Assembly: GCF_004366375.1 (NCBI RefSeq) | Contig: NZ_SOEF01000001.1 | Location: 111,966-175,965 of the forward strand | Length of the DNA stretch: 64,000 nucleotides | Reading direction: 5' to 3' | Source: Halanaerobium congolense | GTDB taxonomy: Bacteria; Bacillota; Halanaerobiia; Halanaerobiales; Halanaerobiaceae | Shown: positions 56,417 through 63,911 of the stretch, piece by piece | Position numbering within the stretch: position 1 is the first letter of the stretch | How the letters are laid out: each line of letters opens with the position of its first letter | Program-made: the position numbers and the translations under genes | Notes under the pieces: model-generated | The model's input: only the letters and a program-made list of their open reading frames with translations | What the model was told of the DNA's origin: nothing | The model's database searches: none

Positions 56417-57225
56417 TCTTTTTTTGCCAAATTATCTACCTCTTCATTATAAAAATCTCCACTATGACCCTTAACTTTTTGATAACTTATGTCAAAATTA
56501 GAAGTTAATTTATCTAATTCTTGCCACAAATCTTGGTTTGCCACTTCTTTTTTGGAAGAAGTCTTCCAACCATTCCTTTTCCATCCTGCTATCCAACTAG
56601 AAAGTCCATTCAGAACATAACTGGAATCACTATAAATCTCTATTTTACTATCTTTAGGTAGTAATTTCAAAGCTTCAATTACAGCTTTTAATTCCATTCT
56701 ATTATTTGTTGAATTTCTTTCAGATCCGGCAACTGTTTTCAGTTTTTGAGAATCAGAATTTAAGATTACAGCTGCGTAACCACCAGGACCAGGATTACCG
56801 AGGCAGGCTCCATCAGTATAGATTTTAAATTCAGCATATTCTTCAATGTTTTTTTCAGCGTCCTCAAAAGCAGGGTCAGCATCTTCTAGTTCTAATTCTT
56901 CTAAAAGTTCAGCTGCTCTCCTCATATGTGGAATTACTATTGAACCACCAACAATTAAAGCCACATTCATTGCCTCATAAATTTCCTCTTTAGTCCAGCC
57001 AGCTTTATATGCTTCTAAAATATGATATGTAATACAATCGTCACATCTAAGAACCAGGGAGGAAACAAGTCCCAGCAGTTCTTTAGTTTTAGCTGAGAGT
57101 TTGCCATCTTTATATACCTTATTATCTAAATTAAAAAACCTTTTTGTATTTAAATTTCCCTCTTCTAAAATTATATCATTCATTTTTTGACGAAAGTTAT
57201 TAAATTCTTTCTTTTTTTCGCTCAT
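56401..57225 (-). CDS. rnhA: AhpD-like (CMD) domain fused to ribonuclease HI
   Basis: A 274-residue two-domain protein. The N-terminal carboxymuconolactone-decarboxylase-like domain (about 8-115) has the AhpD redox motif CxxCxxxH in CDDCITYH (Cys61, Cys64, His68). After an acidic linker, a complete RNase HI domain (about 131-274) carries Asp138 (YTDGACLGNPGPGG), Glu178 (NRMELKAV), Asp200 (YSDSSYV), His254 (KGHSGD) and Asp264. RNase HI cuts RNA in RNA-DNA hybrids. The joining of a thiol-peroxidase-type domain to it is unusual. It is one continuous frame with a GGGAG ribosome site. Confidence 0.92.
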   Translation of the reverse strand: MSEKKKEFNNFRQKMNDIILEEGNLNTKRFFNLDNKVYKDGKLSAKTKELLGLVSSLVLRCDDCITYHILEAYKAGWTKEEIYEAMNVALIVGGSIVIPHMRRAAELLEELELEDADPAFEDAEKNIEEYAEFKIYTDGACLGNPGPGGYAAVILNSDSQKLKTVAGSERNSTNNRMELKAVIEALKLLPKDSKIEIYSDSSYVLNGLSSWIAGWKRNGWKTSSKKEVANQDLWQELDKLTSNFDISYQKVKGHSGDFYNEEVDNLAKKEAEKI

Positions 57226-57276
57226 AAAAACACTCCCAATTCAAAATCTATTCTCGGTCTTGAATTTCAAAAGAAA

Positions 57277-57299
57277 CCGGACAGCAAGGTGCCGTCCGG
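57277..57299 (-). terminator. Intrinsic terminator after ptsI
   Basis: GC-rich stem CCGGAC/GTCCGG, extended by GCA/TGC inside one mismatch, 28 nt past the ptsI stop and followed by TTTCTTTT on the minus strand. Confidence 0.85.
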
Positions 57300-57327
57300 A
57301 TATCTTCTAATATTTATATTTTTTAAT

Positions 57328-59046
57328 TTACTTAGCTATTTTACTTAAATATTCCTTTACTTCAGCAGCTGTTCCCAATTCTAAGACTTTTTTGCTTTCT
57401 GCTTCTGCCTCAGCTAAAGTCCATTTTGTCAGTATTTCTTTTATTTTTAGAATTGAAACCGCACTCATACTGAATTCATTTAAGCCAGCACCTAATAAGA
57501 ATGGAAGCAATAATTCTTCTCCGGCAGCTTCTCCACACATACCAACCCAAATATCTTCTGCATGACCAGCATCAATAGTCTTTTTAATCAATCTCAATAC
57601 TGCTGGATGATAAGGTGTATGCATTTCTGCAATTGTTTCATTCATTCTATCTACAGCAACTGTGTATTGAATCAAATCATTAGTACCAATGCTGAAAAAG
57701 TCCACTTCCTTTGCTAATTGATCTGCAATCATTACTGCAGAAGGAACTTCGATCATCATTCCTACATCAATATCTTCATTATATTCTATTCCCTCTTCTT
57801 TTAATTCAGCTTTTACTTCTTCTACCTTTGCTTTAGCTGCTAACAATTCATCTAAAGAAGAAATCATAGGAAACATAATTTTTATATTACCATAAACACC
57901 AGCTCTTAATAGTGCCCGAAGCTGTGGTTTAAATATATCATCTCTTTCTAAACAAACTCTAATAGCTCTATAACCTAGAAATGGATTCATCTCATCTGGA
58001 AAATCTAAATATGGAAGTTCTTTATCTCCACCAACATCTAAAGTTCTAATAACTAAAGGTTTATCTCCCATTTTTTGAGCAGCTTTTTTATATACTTCAA
58101 ATTGTTCTTCTTCTGTTGGTAATTCACTGCGGTCCATATATAAAAACTCACTGCGGAAAAGACCAACTCCTTCACCACCATTAGCTAATATTGGATCGAC
58201 ATCTTTTAAGTTACCCATATTACCAGCCACTTCTACCTGATGACCATCTTTAGTTTGAGCTTTTTTATCTTTAAATGCTAATAAACGTTTCTGTTCAGCT
58301 TTATATTTTTCAAGTTTTTCTTTATATTCTTCTAGAGTAGACTGGTCAGGCGCAAAGAATACTTTCCCCTGATTTCCATCTACAATAATAGTAGTATCAT
58401 CTTCTGCTTTTTCAATTAATTCACTACCTAAGCCAACTACAGACGGAATCCCTAATGAACGGGCCATAATTGCTGAATGAGAAGTTCTGGAGCCATCTCT
58501 GGTTACAAAGGCAAGCACTTTATCAGTATCCAATTGAGCAGTGTCTGATGGAGTTAAATCCTCAGCTACAATTACTACATCACTTTCCATCTTATCTGAA
58601 ATATCTTCAACACCCAATAAATTTTTAATAACTCTCATTCCAACATCTTTAATATCTGAACCACGTTCTCTTAAATATTCATCATCCATAGCAGCAAACA
58701 TAGCTGCAAATTCATCAATAACTTCTTTTACTGCAGCTGCTGCATTCAGCTTATTATCTCTTATCTTATTTTCAAATGCAGGTATAACTTCGGGATCATC
58801 TAAAATCATCAGATGAGCAGCAAAAATTTCTGCTTTTTCTTCCCCAAGTTTTTCAGCAGTTTCTTCCTTTAATTCCTGTAAAGATTTTTTTGATTCTTCT
58901 AAAGCAGAATGCAATTTTTCAATTTCCTCATCTACTTCATCCTCTGAAATATTTTGTTTATCAATCTCAATTTCATCTTCCTGTTTTAATAATGACTTAC
59001 CAATAGCAATACCAGGAGACGCAGCGATTCCTTCTATTAAAATCAC
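57328..59046 (-). CDS. ptsI: PTS enzyme I (phosphoenolpyruvate-protein phosphotransferase)
   Basis: A 572-residue cytosolic enzyme that passes phosphate from PEP to HPr. The phosphohistidine site is in GSRTSHSAIMAR, the PEP-binding region includes GVGLFRSEFLYM and GTNDLIQYT, and MCGEAAG is near the C-terminus. The start is GTG at 59046, overlapping the ptsH stop by 1 nt and preceded by AAGGAGGA. Length is normal. Sugar-specific EII genes are not in the window. Confidence 0.97.
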   Translation of the reverse strand: MILIEGIAASPGIAIGKSLLKQEDEIEIDKQNISEDEVDEEIEKLHSALEESKKSLQELKEETAEKLGEEKAEIFAAHLMILDDPEVIPAFENKIRDNKLNAAAAVKEVIDEFAAMFAAMDDEYLRERGSDIKDVGMRVIKNLLGVEDISDKMESDVVIVAEDLTPSDTAQLDTDKVLAFVTRDGSRTSHSAIMARSLGIPSVVGLGSELIEKAEDDTTIIVDGNQGKVFFAPDQSTLEEYKEKLEKYKAEQKRLLAFKDKKAQTKDGHQVEVAGNMGNLKDVDPILANGGEGVGLFRSEFLYMDRSELPTEEEQFEVYKKAAQKMGDKPLVIRTLDVGGDKELPYLDFPDEMNPFLGYRAIRVCLERDDIFKPQLRALLRAGVYGNIKIMFPMISSLDELLAAKAKVEEVKAELKEEGIEYNEDIDVGMMIEVPSAVMIADQLAKEVDFFSIGTNDLIQYTVAVDRMNETIAEMHTPYHPAVLRLIKKTIDAGHAEDIWVGMCGEAAGEELLLPFLLGAGLNEFSMSAVSILKIKEILTKWTLAEAEAESKKVLELGTAAEVKEYLSKIAK

Positions 59047-59321
59047 TATTCGTCCTCCTTCTTCATTTCAACCTCAATGAAATCAACAAGTTCTTCGACT
59101 GCTGATTCTGCATCATCGCCATCTGCTCTTATGATAATCTCATTTCCTTTTCCTACTCCCAGGCTCATGACACCCATAATACTTTTAGCATTAACTTCTT
59201 TTTCTTCAAAAACTATTTCAATTTTTGAATCATATTTACCTGCTTTCTGTACGAATTGGGCTGCAGGGCGGGCGTGCAGACCGGTCTTATTAGTGATCAT
59301 AACTTTTTTTTCTTTTACCAA
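59046..59321 (-). CDS. ptsH: PTS phosphocarrier protein HPr
   Basis: A 91-residue carrier with the phosphohistidine in KTGLHARPA (His16) and the regulatory serine of Firmicutes HPr in AKSIMGVMSL (Ser47), which implies HPr kinase/CcpA-type catabolite control. The frame is open to 59354, but the ATG at 59330 abuts AAAGG; the TTG at 59321 lies nine bases after it and gives the standard N-terminus MVKEKKVMITNKTG. It is coupled to ptsI by a 1-nt overlap. Confidence 0.93.
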   Translation of the reverse strand: MVKEKKVMITNKTGLHARPAAQFVQKAGKYDSKIEIVFEEKEVNAKSIMGVMSLGVGKGNEIIIRADGDDAESAVEELVDFIEVEMKKEDE

Positions 59322-59371
59322 TCTGATCATCCTTTCAAATTTTTGTGATAACATTACTTATCTATATATTT

Positions 59372-59385
59372 TAACATAAATGTTA
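59372..59385. promoter_or_regulatory. Palindrome in the ptsH promoter region
   Basis: TAACATAAATGTTA is a perfect 6-bp inverted repeat around AA. On the minus strand its distal half overlaps a possible -10 box TAAAAT, about 50 nt before the ptsH start. It could be an operator; no regulator is identified. The rest of the 219-nt gap to glpP holds one weak hairpin (59445-59461). Confidence 0.4.
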
Positions 59386-59573
59386 CACTAATTTCATCCT
59401 TTTTCAGAAATTTTTTTATTTATTTTTAATATTCTTCTTTAAATAACCGTTAATAACGGTTTTTAGCATCAAATAAGAGGAATTCGCTCCAGAATCCTGC
59501 TGATCAATGCTTTTTTCACCTAACTTGCCTTCCCTTAGTTGCCTTCATTTCAATAGTACGTTACGTCAAAATT

Positions 59574-60149
59574 CTAATTATATTTCCATAACTGATGGTC
59601 ACTTGTTGAAACTGCAAAGATATTCTGCTTTTTTAAGTCATCCACTTCACTCTTACTCTTAATTAAGCCTCCAGCAATTACTGGATATTTATGTTTGCTG
59701 TTATTTTGCCTTTCAATAAAATAAGGTGCGGCCAATCCAGGTAAAATTTCTACCGCATCAACATTATTTGAATTAAATGATTTTTCAGCACTAATTAAAG
59801 AAGCTGAATCCAATAAAAACACCCGCTGAATTGTCATTAAGTCATTATTTGATGCTTCTTTAATTAAATAACCTTTAGTAGAAATAATCCCATCACATAA
59901 ATCTTTTTCAGCTAAATATCTAATCCCTTCTTTATCATGAGCAATTCCCTTAACTAAATCAATATTAACCATTAAAATTTTATCATATTTATGAGCTAAT
60001 TCCATAGCTTCTTCTAAATTAAAAATTGATCCTGTCAATAAAAAAATTAGTACTGACTCCTTAATCCTCATTGCCTTTTCTAAATTTTTAATATCTCTAA
60101 CAGCTGGAATAATTGGATAACTGTTAAAGTAGCCTGCTAAATGTTTCAA
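59574..60149 (-). CDS. glpP: GlpP-family glycerol-3-phosphate-responsive antiterminator
   Basis: A 191-residue TIM-barrel-like protein of the GlpP family: FNSYPIIPAVRDIKNLEKAM, then IFLLTGSIFNLEEAM, VNIDLVKGIAHDKEGIRYL and VEILPGLAAPYF. In B. subtilis GlpP with glycerol 3-phosphate binds the leader RNA of glpD and glpFK and prevents termination. The start is TTG at 60149, six bases after AGGAGGT; the upstream codons only encode this ribosome site. It lies after the terminator of the glp oxidation operon it probably controls. Confidence 0.92.
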   Translation of the reverse strand: MKHLAGYFNSYPIIPAVRDIKNLEKAMRIKESVLIFLLTGSIFNLEEAMELAHKYDKILMVNIDLVKGIAHDKEGIRYLAEKDLCDGIISTKGYLIKEASNNDLMTIQRVFLLDSASLISAEKSFNSNNVDAVEILPGLAAPYFIERQNNSKHKYPVIAGGLIKSKSEVDDLKKQNIFAVSTSDHQLWKYN

Positions 60150-60297
60150 ATTTTTACCTCCTCCTATCAAACTTTCAAACTAAAAAGAACAAAAGTAAAT
60201 AAATTTAGTATAAATATTTATTATGCCTATTATTATATACTTTTGTCTAGATAGTTAAAATCCTGCTTATATCTTAAAAAATTATTATAAACCAGAA

Positions 60298-60331
60298 AAA
60301 TACCAGGAGATTAGCTAATCTCCTGGTATTT
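60298..60331 (-). terminator. Strong palindromic terminator of the glp operon
   Basis: A perfect 34-base palindrome (17-base arms AAATACCAGGAGATTAG and complement) 23 nt past the DUF1667 stop; the minus strand continues TTTTTCTGG. It ends the three-gene operon before glpP. Confidence 0.9.
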
Positions 60332-60354
60332 ATAAATTAATATGCTTTTATCAT

Positions 60355-60732
60355 TTATTGTTTCTTTTTTAGTATTTCTCTAGTTGTTACAATATTAACT
60401 CCTGTATCTAAGATATTTTCTATAACAATATCTCCTAATTTTATAGGTGCTTCTAATTCGACCTTAGCTATCTCCGTCATAGCCTCTTCTAATATTTCTT
60501 TAGGAAGTGGGTCTTTGCTCTTTACTGGTACTAAAGGTAACACACCGTTTTTAACTCTAGCTGTAGTTGGTAATATTCTTGTCGGATTATAATACTCATT
60601 TCTTACATATTTTTCTCCTGCCTTACAATTGTTACCTTCCATACATTCAATCTGATTATTATCATCTATTTCTAATTCTACATCACAACCCATGGGACAG
60701 CTTATACAGGTTATTTCTACTTTTTTCCCCAT
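60355..60732 (-). CDS. DUF1667 cysteine-rich protein of the glp operon
   Basis: A 125-residue protein whose N-terminus has CISCPMGC and two further cysteines at ECMEGNNCKAGE, a pattern for an Fe-S or zinc site, followed by YYNPTRILPTTARVKNG. The DUF1667 family regularly accompanies GlpA-like and FAD oxidoreductase genes in clostridia and Thermotogae-like anaerobes, and is thought to act as a small electron-transfer subunit replacing GlpC. Its ATG overlaps the stop of the upstream gene. Confidence 0.88.
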   Translation of the reverse strand: MGKKVEITCISCPMGCDVELEIDDNNQIECMEGNNCKAGEKYVRNEYYNPTRILPTTARVKNGVLPLVPVKSKDPLPKEILEEAMTEIAKVELEAPIKLGDIVIENILDTGVNIVTTREILKKKQ

Positions 60733-62006
60733 TATTTTTCCTCCTTTACAATGTCAACTTTTAAACTGCTTATATCATTTGAAGAGAACATCTTTTCTGG
60801 AACTGGGAAAGTTATCATTTCTCCAGGCTCAACTCGACGAGCTTTCTTATCTAATAACTTCTTATCTCCTGCATATAGATTGATTTTAACATCTGCCATT
60901 GGCTGCTTAGCTCTCATATATAAATTAACTAATTTTCGATCATCTACTTTATTTGTAATTTTATGAGGAACTATGTAACCTACATTTTCCCCTGGGTTTA
61001 CATCTATTGCTTTTGATCTTTTAGCTATTCCACCCTTTAAATAATCTGCTGCAGTCTTGCCAGCAATTAAACTTTCTTCGGTTACCCAATCTACAAGATC
61101 ATGAACATGCAGTACATTACCACAGGCAAAGATTCCTTCAATATTTGTTTCTCTGCCTTCATTTACAATAGGTCCTCCTGTAATACTGCTCATCTCTACC
61201 CCGGCTTCTTCTGATAATTCATTTTCTGGAATCAAACCAACTGATAATAATAAAGTATCACATTCAATTTCATATTCTGTACCTTTTATTGGTTTAAAAT
61301 TATCATCAACTTCAGCTACTACCACACTTTCGAGTCTATCCTGTCCTTTTATTTCTACTACTGTCTGCTGCATTCTCAGCGGTATATCAAAATCTTCTAA
61401 ACACTGAACAATATTTCTTGTCAGCCCACCAGAAAAAGGCAGTAACTCTAAAACTGCTTCTACTTCAGCACCTTCTAAATGCATTCTTCGAGCCATAATT
61501 AAACCAATGTCTCCTGAACCTAAAATAACTACTTTCTCTCCAGGAATCCACTGTTCCATATTGATATATCTTTGGGCAGTCCCAGCACTATAAACTCCTG
61601 CCGGCCTAGAGCCCGGTATATCAATAGCCTCTCTTGTTCTTTCACGGCAGCCCATTGCTAAAATAACTGCTCCAGCATCAATCTCTATCATACCTTCATC
61701 AGAATTAATGGCAAAAACCTTTTTATCAGGAGTGACTTCTAAAACCATTGTATCTAATTTAATATCTATACCACGTTCTCTAATATTTTTGATAAACTGA
61801 TGTGCATATTCAGGACCAGTTAATTCTTCTCCAAAATAATGAAGTCCAAAACCGTTATGAATACACTGCTGTAAAATACCGCCTAACTCAAAATCTCTTT
61901 CTATAATTAATATATCTCTAATTCCTTGATCATAAGCCTCTTGTGCTGCTGCTAATCCAGCAGGTCCTCCACCAACTACTACTAATTCATATTTTTGATT
62001 ATTCAT
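60732..62006 (-). CDS. FAD/NAD(P)-binding oxidoreductase, GlpB-like partner
   Basis: A 424-residue flavoprotein with an N-terminal FAD loop (VVVGGGPAGLAAAQEA), a second dinucleotide loop (VVILGSGDIGLIMARRM, about 155) and the FAD closing motif GIFACGNVLHVHDLVDWV, the fold of thioredoxin-reductase-like NADH oxidoreductases. A C-terminal domain of about 100 residues follows. Between GlpA and DUF1667 it probably moves electrons from glycerol-3-phosphate oxidation to NAD+ or another carrier. It overlaps both neighbours by 1 nt. Confidence 0.9.
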   Translation of the reverse strand: MNNQKYELVVVGGGPAGLAAAQEAYDQGIRDILIIERDFELGGILQQCIHNGFGLHYFGEELTGPEYAHQFIKNIRERGIDIKLDTMVLEVTPDKKVFAINSDEGMIEIDAGAVILAMGCRERTREAIDIPGSRPAGVYSAGTAQRYINMEQWIPGEKVVILGSGDIGLIMARRMHLEGAEVEAVLELLPFSGGLTRNIVQCLEDFDIPLRMQQTVVEIKGQDRLESVVVAEVDDNFKPIKGTEYEIECDTLLLSVGLIPENELSEEAGVEMSSITGGPIVNEGRETNIEGIFACGNVLHVHDLVDWVTEESLIAGKTAADYLKGGIAKRSKAIDVNPGENVGYIVPHKITNKVDDRKLVNLYMRAKQPMADVKINLYAGDKKLLDKKARRVEPGEMITFPVPEKMFSSNDISSLKVDIVKEEK

Positions 62007-63478
62007 TATTTTGCCACCTCTTTTAATAATGGTGCTTTAGTCTTTTCTTTTAAAAGTTTAGATTTTGCACTCTCTAAACAGACTTCATTTTCCTCTATCC
62101 CTAATTCTTCTGCCAAGATGCTTACTACCTTTGGTTCACAAAATCCACCCTGACATCTTCCAGCACCTGGTCTGGCTCTTCTCTTAACCGCATTAACTGT
62201 TCTAGCACCTACTGGTTCACGAATTATATCTAAAATTTCACCTTTAGTTACTGTTTCACAGCGGCAAATAATCTGACCATAATCTGGATTTTCTTCTACT
62301 AATTTTGCCTGTTCTGCATGAGTCATGTGCCTAAACTTTGGTGGACCTTGATAATTAGGATCAAAATCAGATTTTTCGTTCAGATCTCCTAGTTCTTCTT
62401 TTACAATACCTACTACCATTTCTGCAATTGCTGGTGATGATGCTAATCCTGGAGATTGAATACCTGCAACATTGATAAATCCTGATACTTCATCACTGGC
62501 TTCTATTAAAAAATCTCCTGTTTCTTTAATGGCTGGCCGTAAACCCACAAACTCTCTAATAATCCCTTTTTTACTAAGACCGGGTACTGTTTTGTTTGCA
62601 CCTTCCATTACTTTATCTAATCCTTTACGAGTAGTAGATTTATTCTCTACATTATCTATTTCTTCTGCATTTGGTCCGATCAATACATTTCTTTCATCTG
62701 TTGGAGTTACTACAATCCCCTTACTTACCTCTGTTGGTACAGGGAAAATTGTTTTTTGTAAATTTAATTCCATTTTTTTATCATACAAATAATATTCTCC
62801 ACGTCTTGGAGTAATCTTAAATTTATCAATACCTACCATGTTCGCAATTTTATCAGCGTATAAACCAGCAGCATTAATTACTAATCCCGCTTCCATTTCT
62901 CCTTTAACAGTTTTAACTAATTTATGATCACCTATATCTTCTATATCTTCTACTTCAGCTTCTAAAAATACATCTACTCCGTTTCTAGCAGCATTATTAG
63001 CCAAAGCGACAGTTAGTTCAAATGGATTTACAATTCCAGCCGTAGGTGCATATAAAGCAGCAACAGCATCTTCACTTAAATGAGGCTCTAATTCGTATAA
63101 CCGGTCTCCTTTTACAATTTCTAAATCTGGCACATCATTTTTTTGGCCATTTTCTAAAATAGCTTCTAATTTTGGAATATCTGCTTCATCTTCTGCAACT
63201 ACCATTGCTCCCAGCCATTCGATTGGGACATCTAATTCATGCTGTACTCGTTCATGATATAATTTATTTCCTCTTACATTTAATCTTCCTTTTAGCTTAT
63301 TAGAATCAGCATTAAAACCAGCATGAATTAAAGCAGTGTTAGCTTTACTGGTCCCAGTACAGACATCAGGTTCTTTTTCTACTAAAGCAATATTTAAATC
63401 ATAACGTGATAATTCACGAGCAATGAAACATCCTGTCACTCCGCCACCTATTATAATTACATCATATTTTTTGTTCAA
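62006..63478 (-). CDS. glpA: GlpA-type anaerobic glycerol-3-phosphate dehydrogenase subunit
   Basis: A 490-residue FAD-dependent DAO-fold oxidase. The N-terminal FAD loop is IIIGGGVTGCFIARELS; the catalytic domain includes NAAGLYADKIANMVG and GLRPAIKETGDF. The C-terminal BFD-like domain (about 400-455) binds a [2Fe-2S] cluster through ICRCETVTKGEI and CQGGFC. It would oxidise glycerol 3-phosphate to dihydroxyacetone phosphate; the related 2-hydroxyglutarate oxidase family is an alternative, but the nearby glpP supports GlpA. The start is TTG at 63478, eight bases after AGGAGG. It heads a three-gene operon behind a long leader. Confidence 0.9.
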   Translation of the reverse strand: MNKKYDVIIIGGGVTGCFIARELSRYDLNIALVEKEPDVCTGTSKANTALIHAGFNADSNKLKGRLNVRGNKLYHERVQHELDVPIEWLGAMVVAEDEADIPKLEAILENGQKNDVPDLEIVKGDRLYELEPHLSEDAVAALYAPTAGIVNPFELTVALANNAARNGVDVFLEAEVEDIEDIGDHKLVKTVKGEMEAGLVINAAGLYADKIANMVGIDKFKITPRRGEYYLYDKKMELNLQKTIFPVPTEVSKGIVVTPTDERNVLIGPNAEEIDNVENKSTTRKGLDKVMEGANKTVPGLSKKGIIREFVGLRPAIKETGDFLIEASDEVSGFINVAGIQSPGLASSPAIAEMVVGIVKEELGDLNEKSDFDPNYQGPPKFRHMTHAEQAKLVEENPDYGQIICRCETVTKGEILDIIREPVGARTVNAVKRRARPGAGRCQGGFCEPKVVSILAEELGIEENEVCLESAKSKLLKEKTKAPLLKEVAK

Positions 63479-63481
63479 TTA

Positions 63482-63701
63482 TTTTTCCTCCTATAATTAT
63501 TTAAGATTGAGATATATAATTTTTTAAAATAAAAATTACCGATAATATTAGATAAGACTAAATATAACCCCGTAAAATAAATGTTTGCCCACTTCCTACT
63601 TAATTATCGCTGATTTAATTAATCACTCCCTATAATTAATATTTCTTAATACTCAAATGCTTTAATTTTAATAAAATAAATTAATTAATTTAAATTTTTA
63701 A
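63482..63701. other. AT-rich distal leader between terminator hairpin and glpA
   Basis: About 220 bases with no open frame of note. The minus strand holds the glpA ribosome site near its end, a GGGAGTGATT sequence near 63629 without a start codon, and only weak promoter-like pairs (for example TTGAGT, a 16-nt spacer, TATAGG). Nothing else is recognised. Confidence 0.5.
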
Positions 63702-63800
63702 ATACAAAAAAACCTTATTGTGATTTAGAAATTTGGGCATAGTAGCCCTCCAAATTACAATAAGGTTTTCTCTTCAGCTCAACCTAATATTTTATTGTTT
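63702..63800 (-). promoter_or_regulatory. glp leader with terminator and competing antiterminator
   Basis: On the minus strand, transcript starting near 63800 first contains ACAATAAAATATTAGGTT (63798-63781), then a strong terminator hairpin at 63769-63709 with 13-bp outer arms (AAAACCTTATTGT with its complement), an inner AATTT/GGGC stem and a following T-run. The early segment can pair with the terminator's 5' arm (AGGTT with AACCT and ACAATA with TATTGT), forming an alternative hairpin that would break the terminator. With a GlpP gene in the same locus this fits an antitermination leader. An independent small RNA of about 95 nt, or a terminator for the rRNA operon, are alternatives. Confidence 0.65.
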
Positions 63801-63806
63801 GAATAA

Positions 63807-63835
63807 AGTATAGCATTGATAATTTAATTTGTCAA
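63807..63835 (-). promoter_or_regulatory. Near-consensus sigma-A promoter of the glp leader
   Basis: Minus-strand TTGACA (63830-63835), a 17-nt spacer and TATACT (63807-63812). It lies between the 5S rRNA gene and the leader hairpin and is the best promoter in the window. Confidence 0.85.
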
Positions 63836-63911
63836 CTACTTAACAAAAAATATAATCTAGTTTTTAATAGTTTAAATATAAAATATTTTCTGATAATTTA
63901 GGTTAAAAAAA

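Noticed and set aside
58541..58816. Plus-strand open frame of 91 codons inside ptsI
   Set aside because: It is antisense to a strongly conserved gene, has no ribosome site, and its composition is the reverse of the ptsI codons.
59445..59461. Terminator for a plus-strand transcript (AACCGTT/AACGGTT hairpin)
   Set aside because: No plus-strand gene precedes it, and on the minus strand no T-run follows, so it is mentioned only as a weak hairpin.
59545..59573. ACGT-type dyad (GTACGTTACGTC) near glpP end
   Set aside because: Imperfect, not placed relative to any promoter, and too short to separate from chance.
62472..62792. Plus-strand open frame of 106 codons inside glpA
   Set aside because: Antisense shadow of a conserved FAD domain with no promoter or ribosome site.
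63629..63700. Second promoter for glpA (TTGAGT, 16-nt spacer, TATAGG)
   Set aside because: Poor -10 box in very AT-rich DNA; kept only as an alternative to the upstream consensus promoter.
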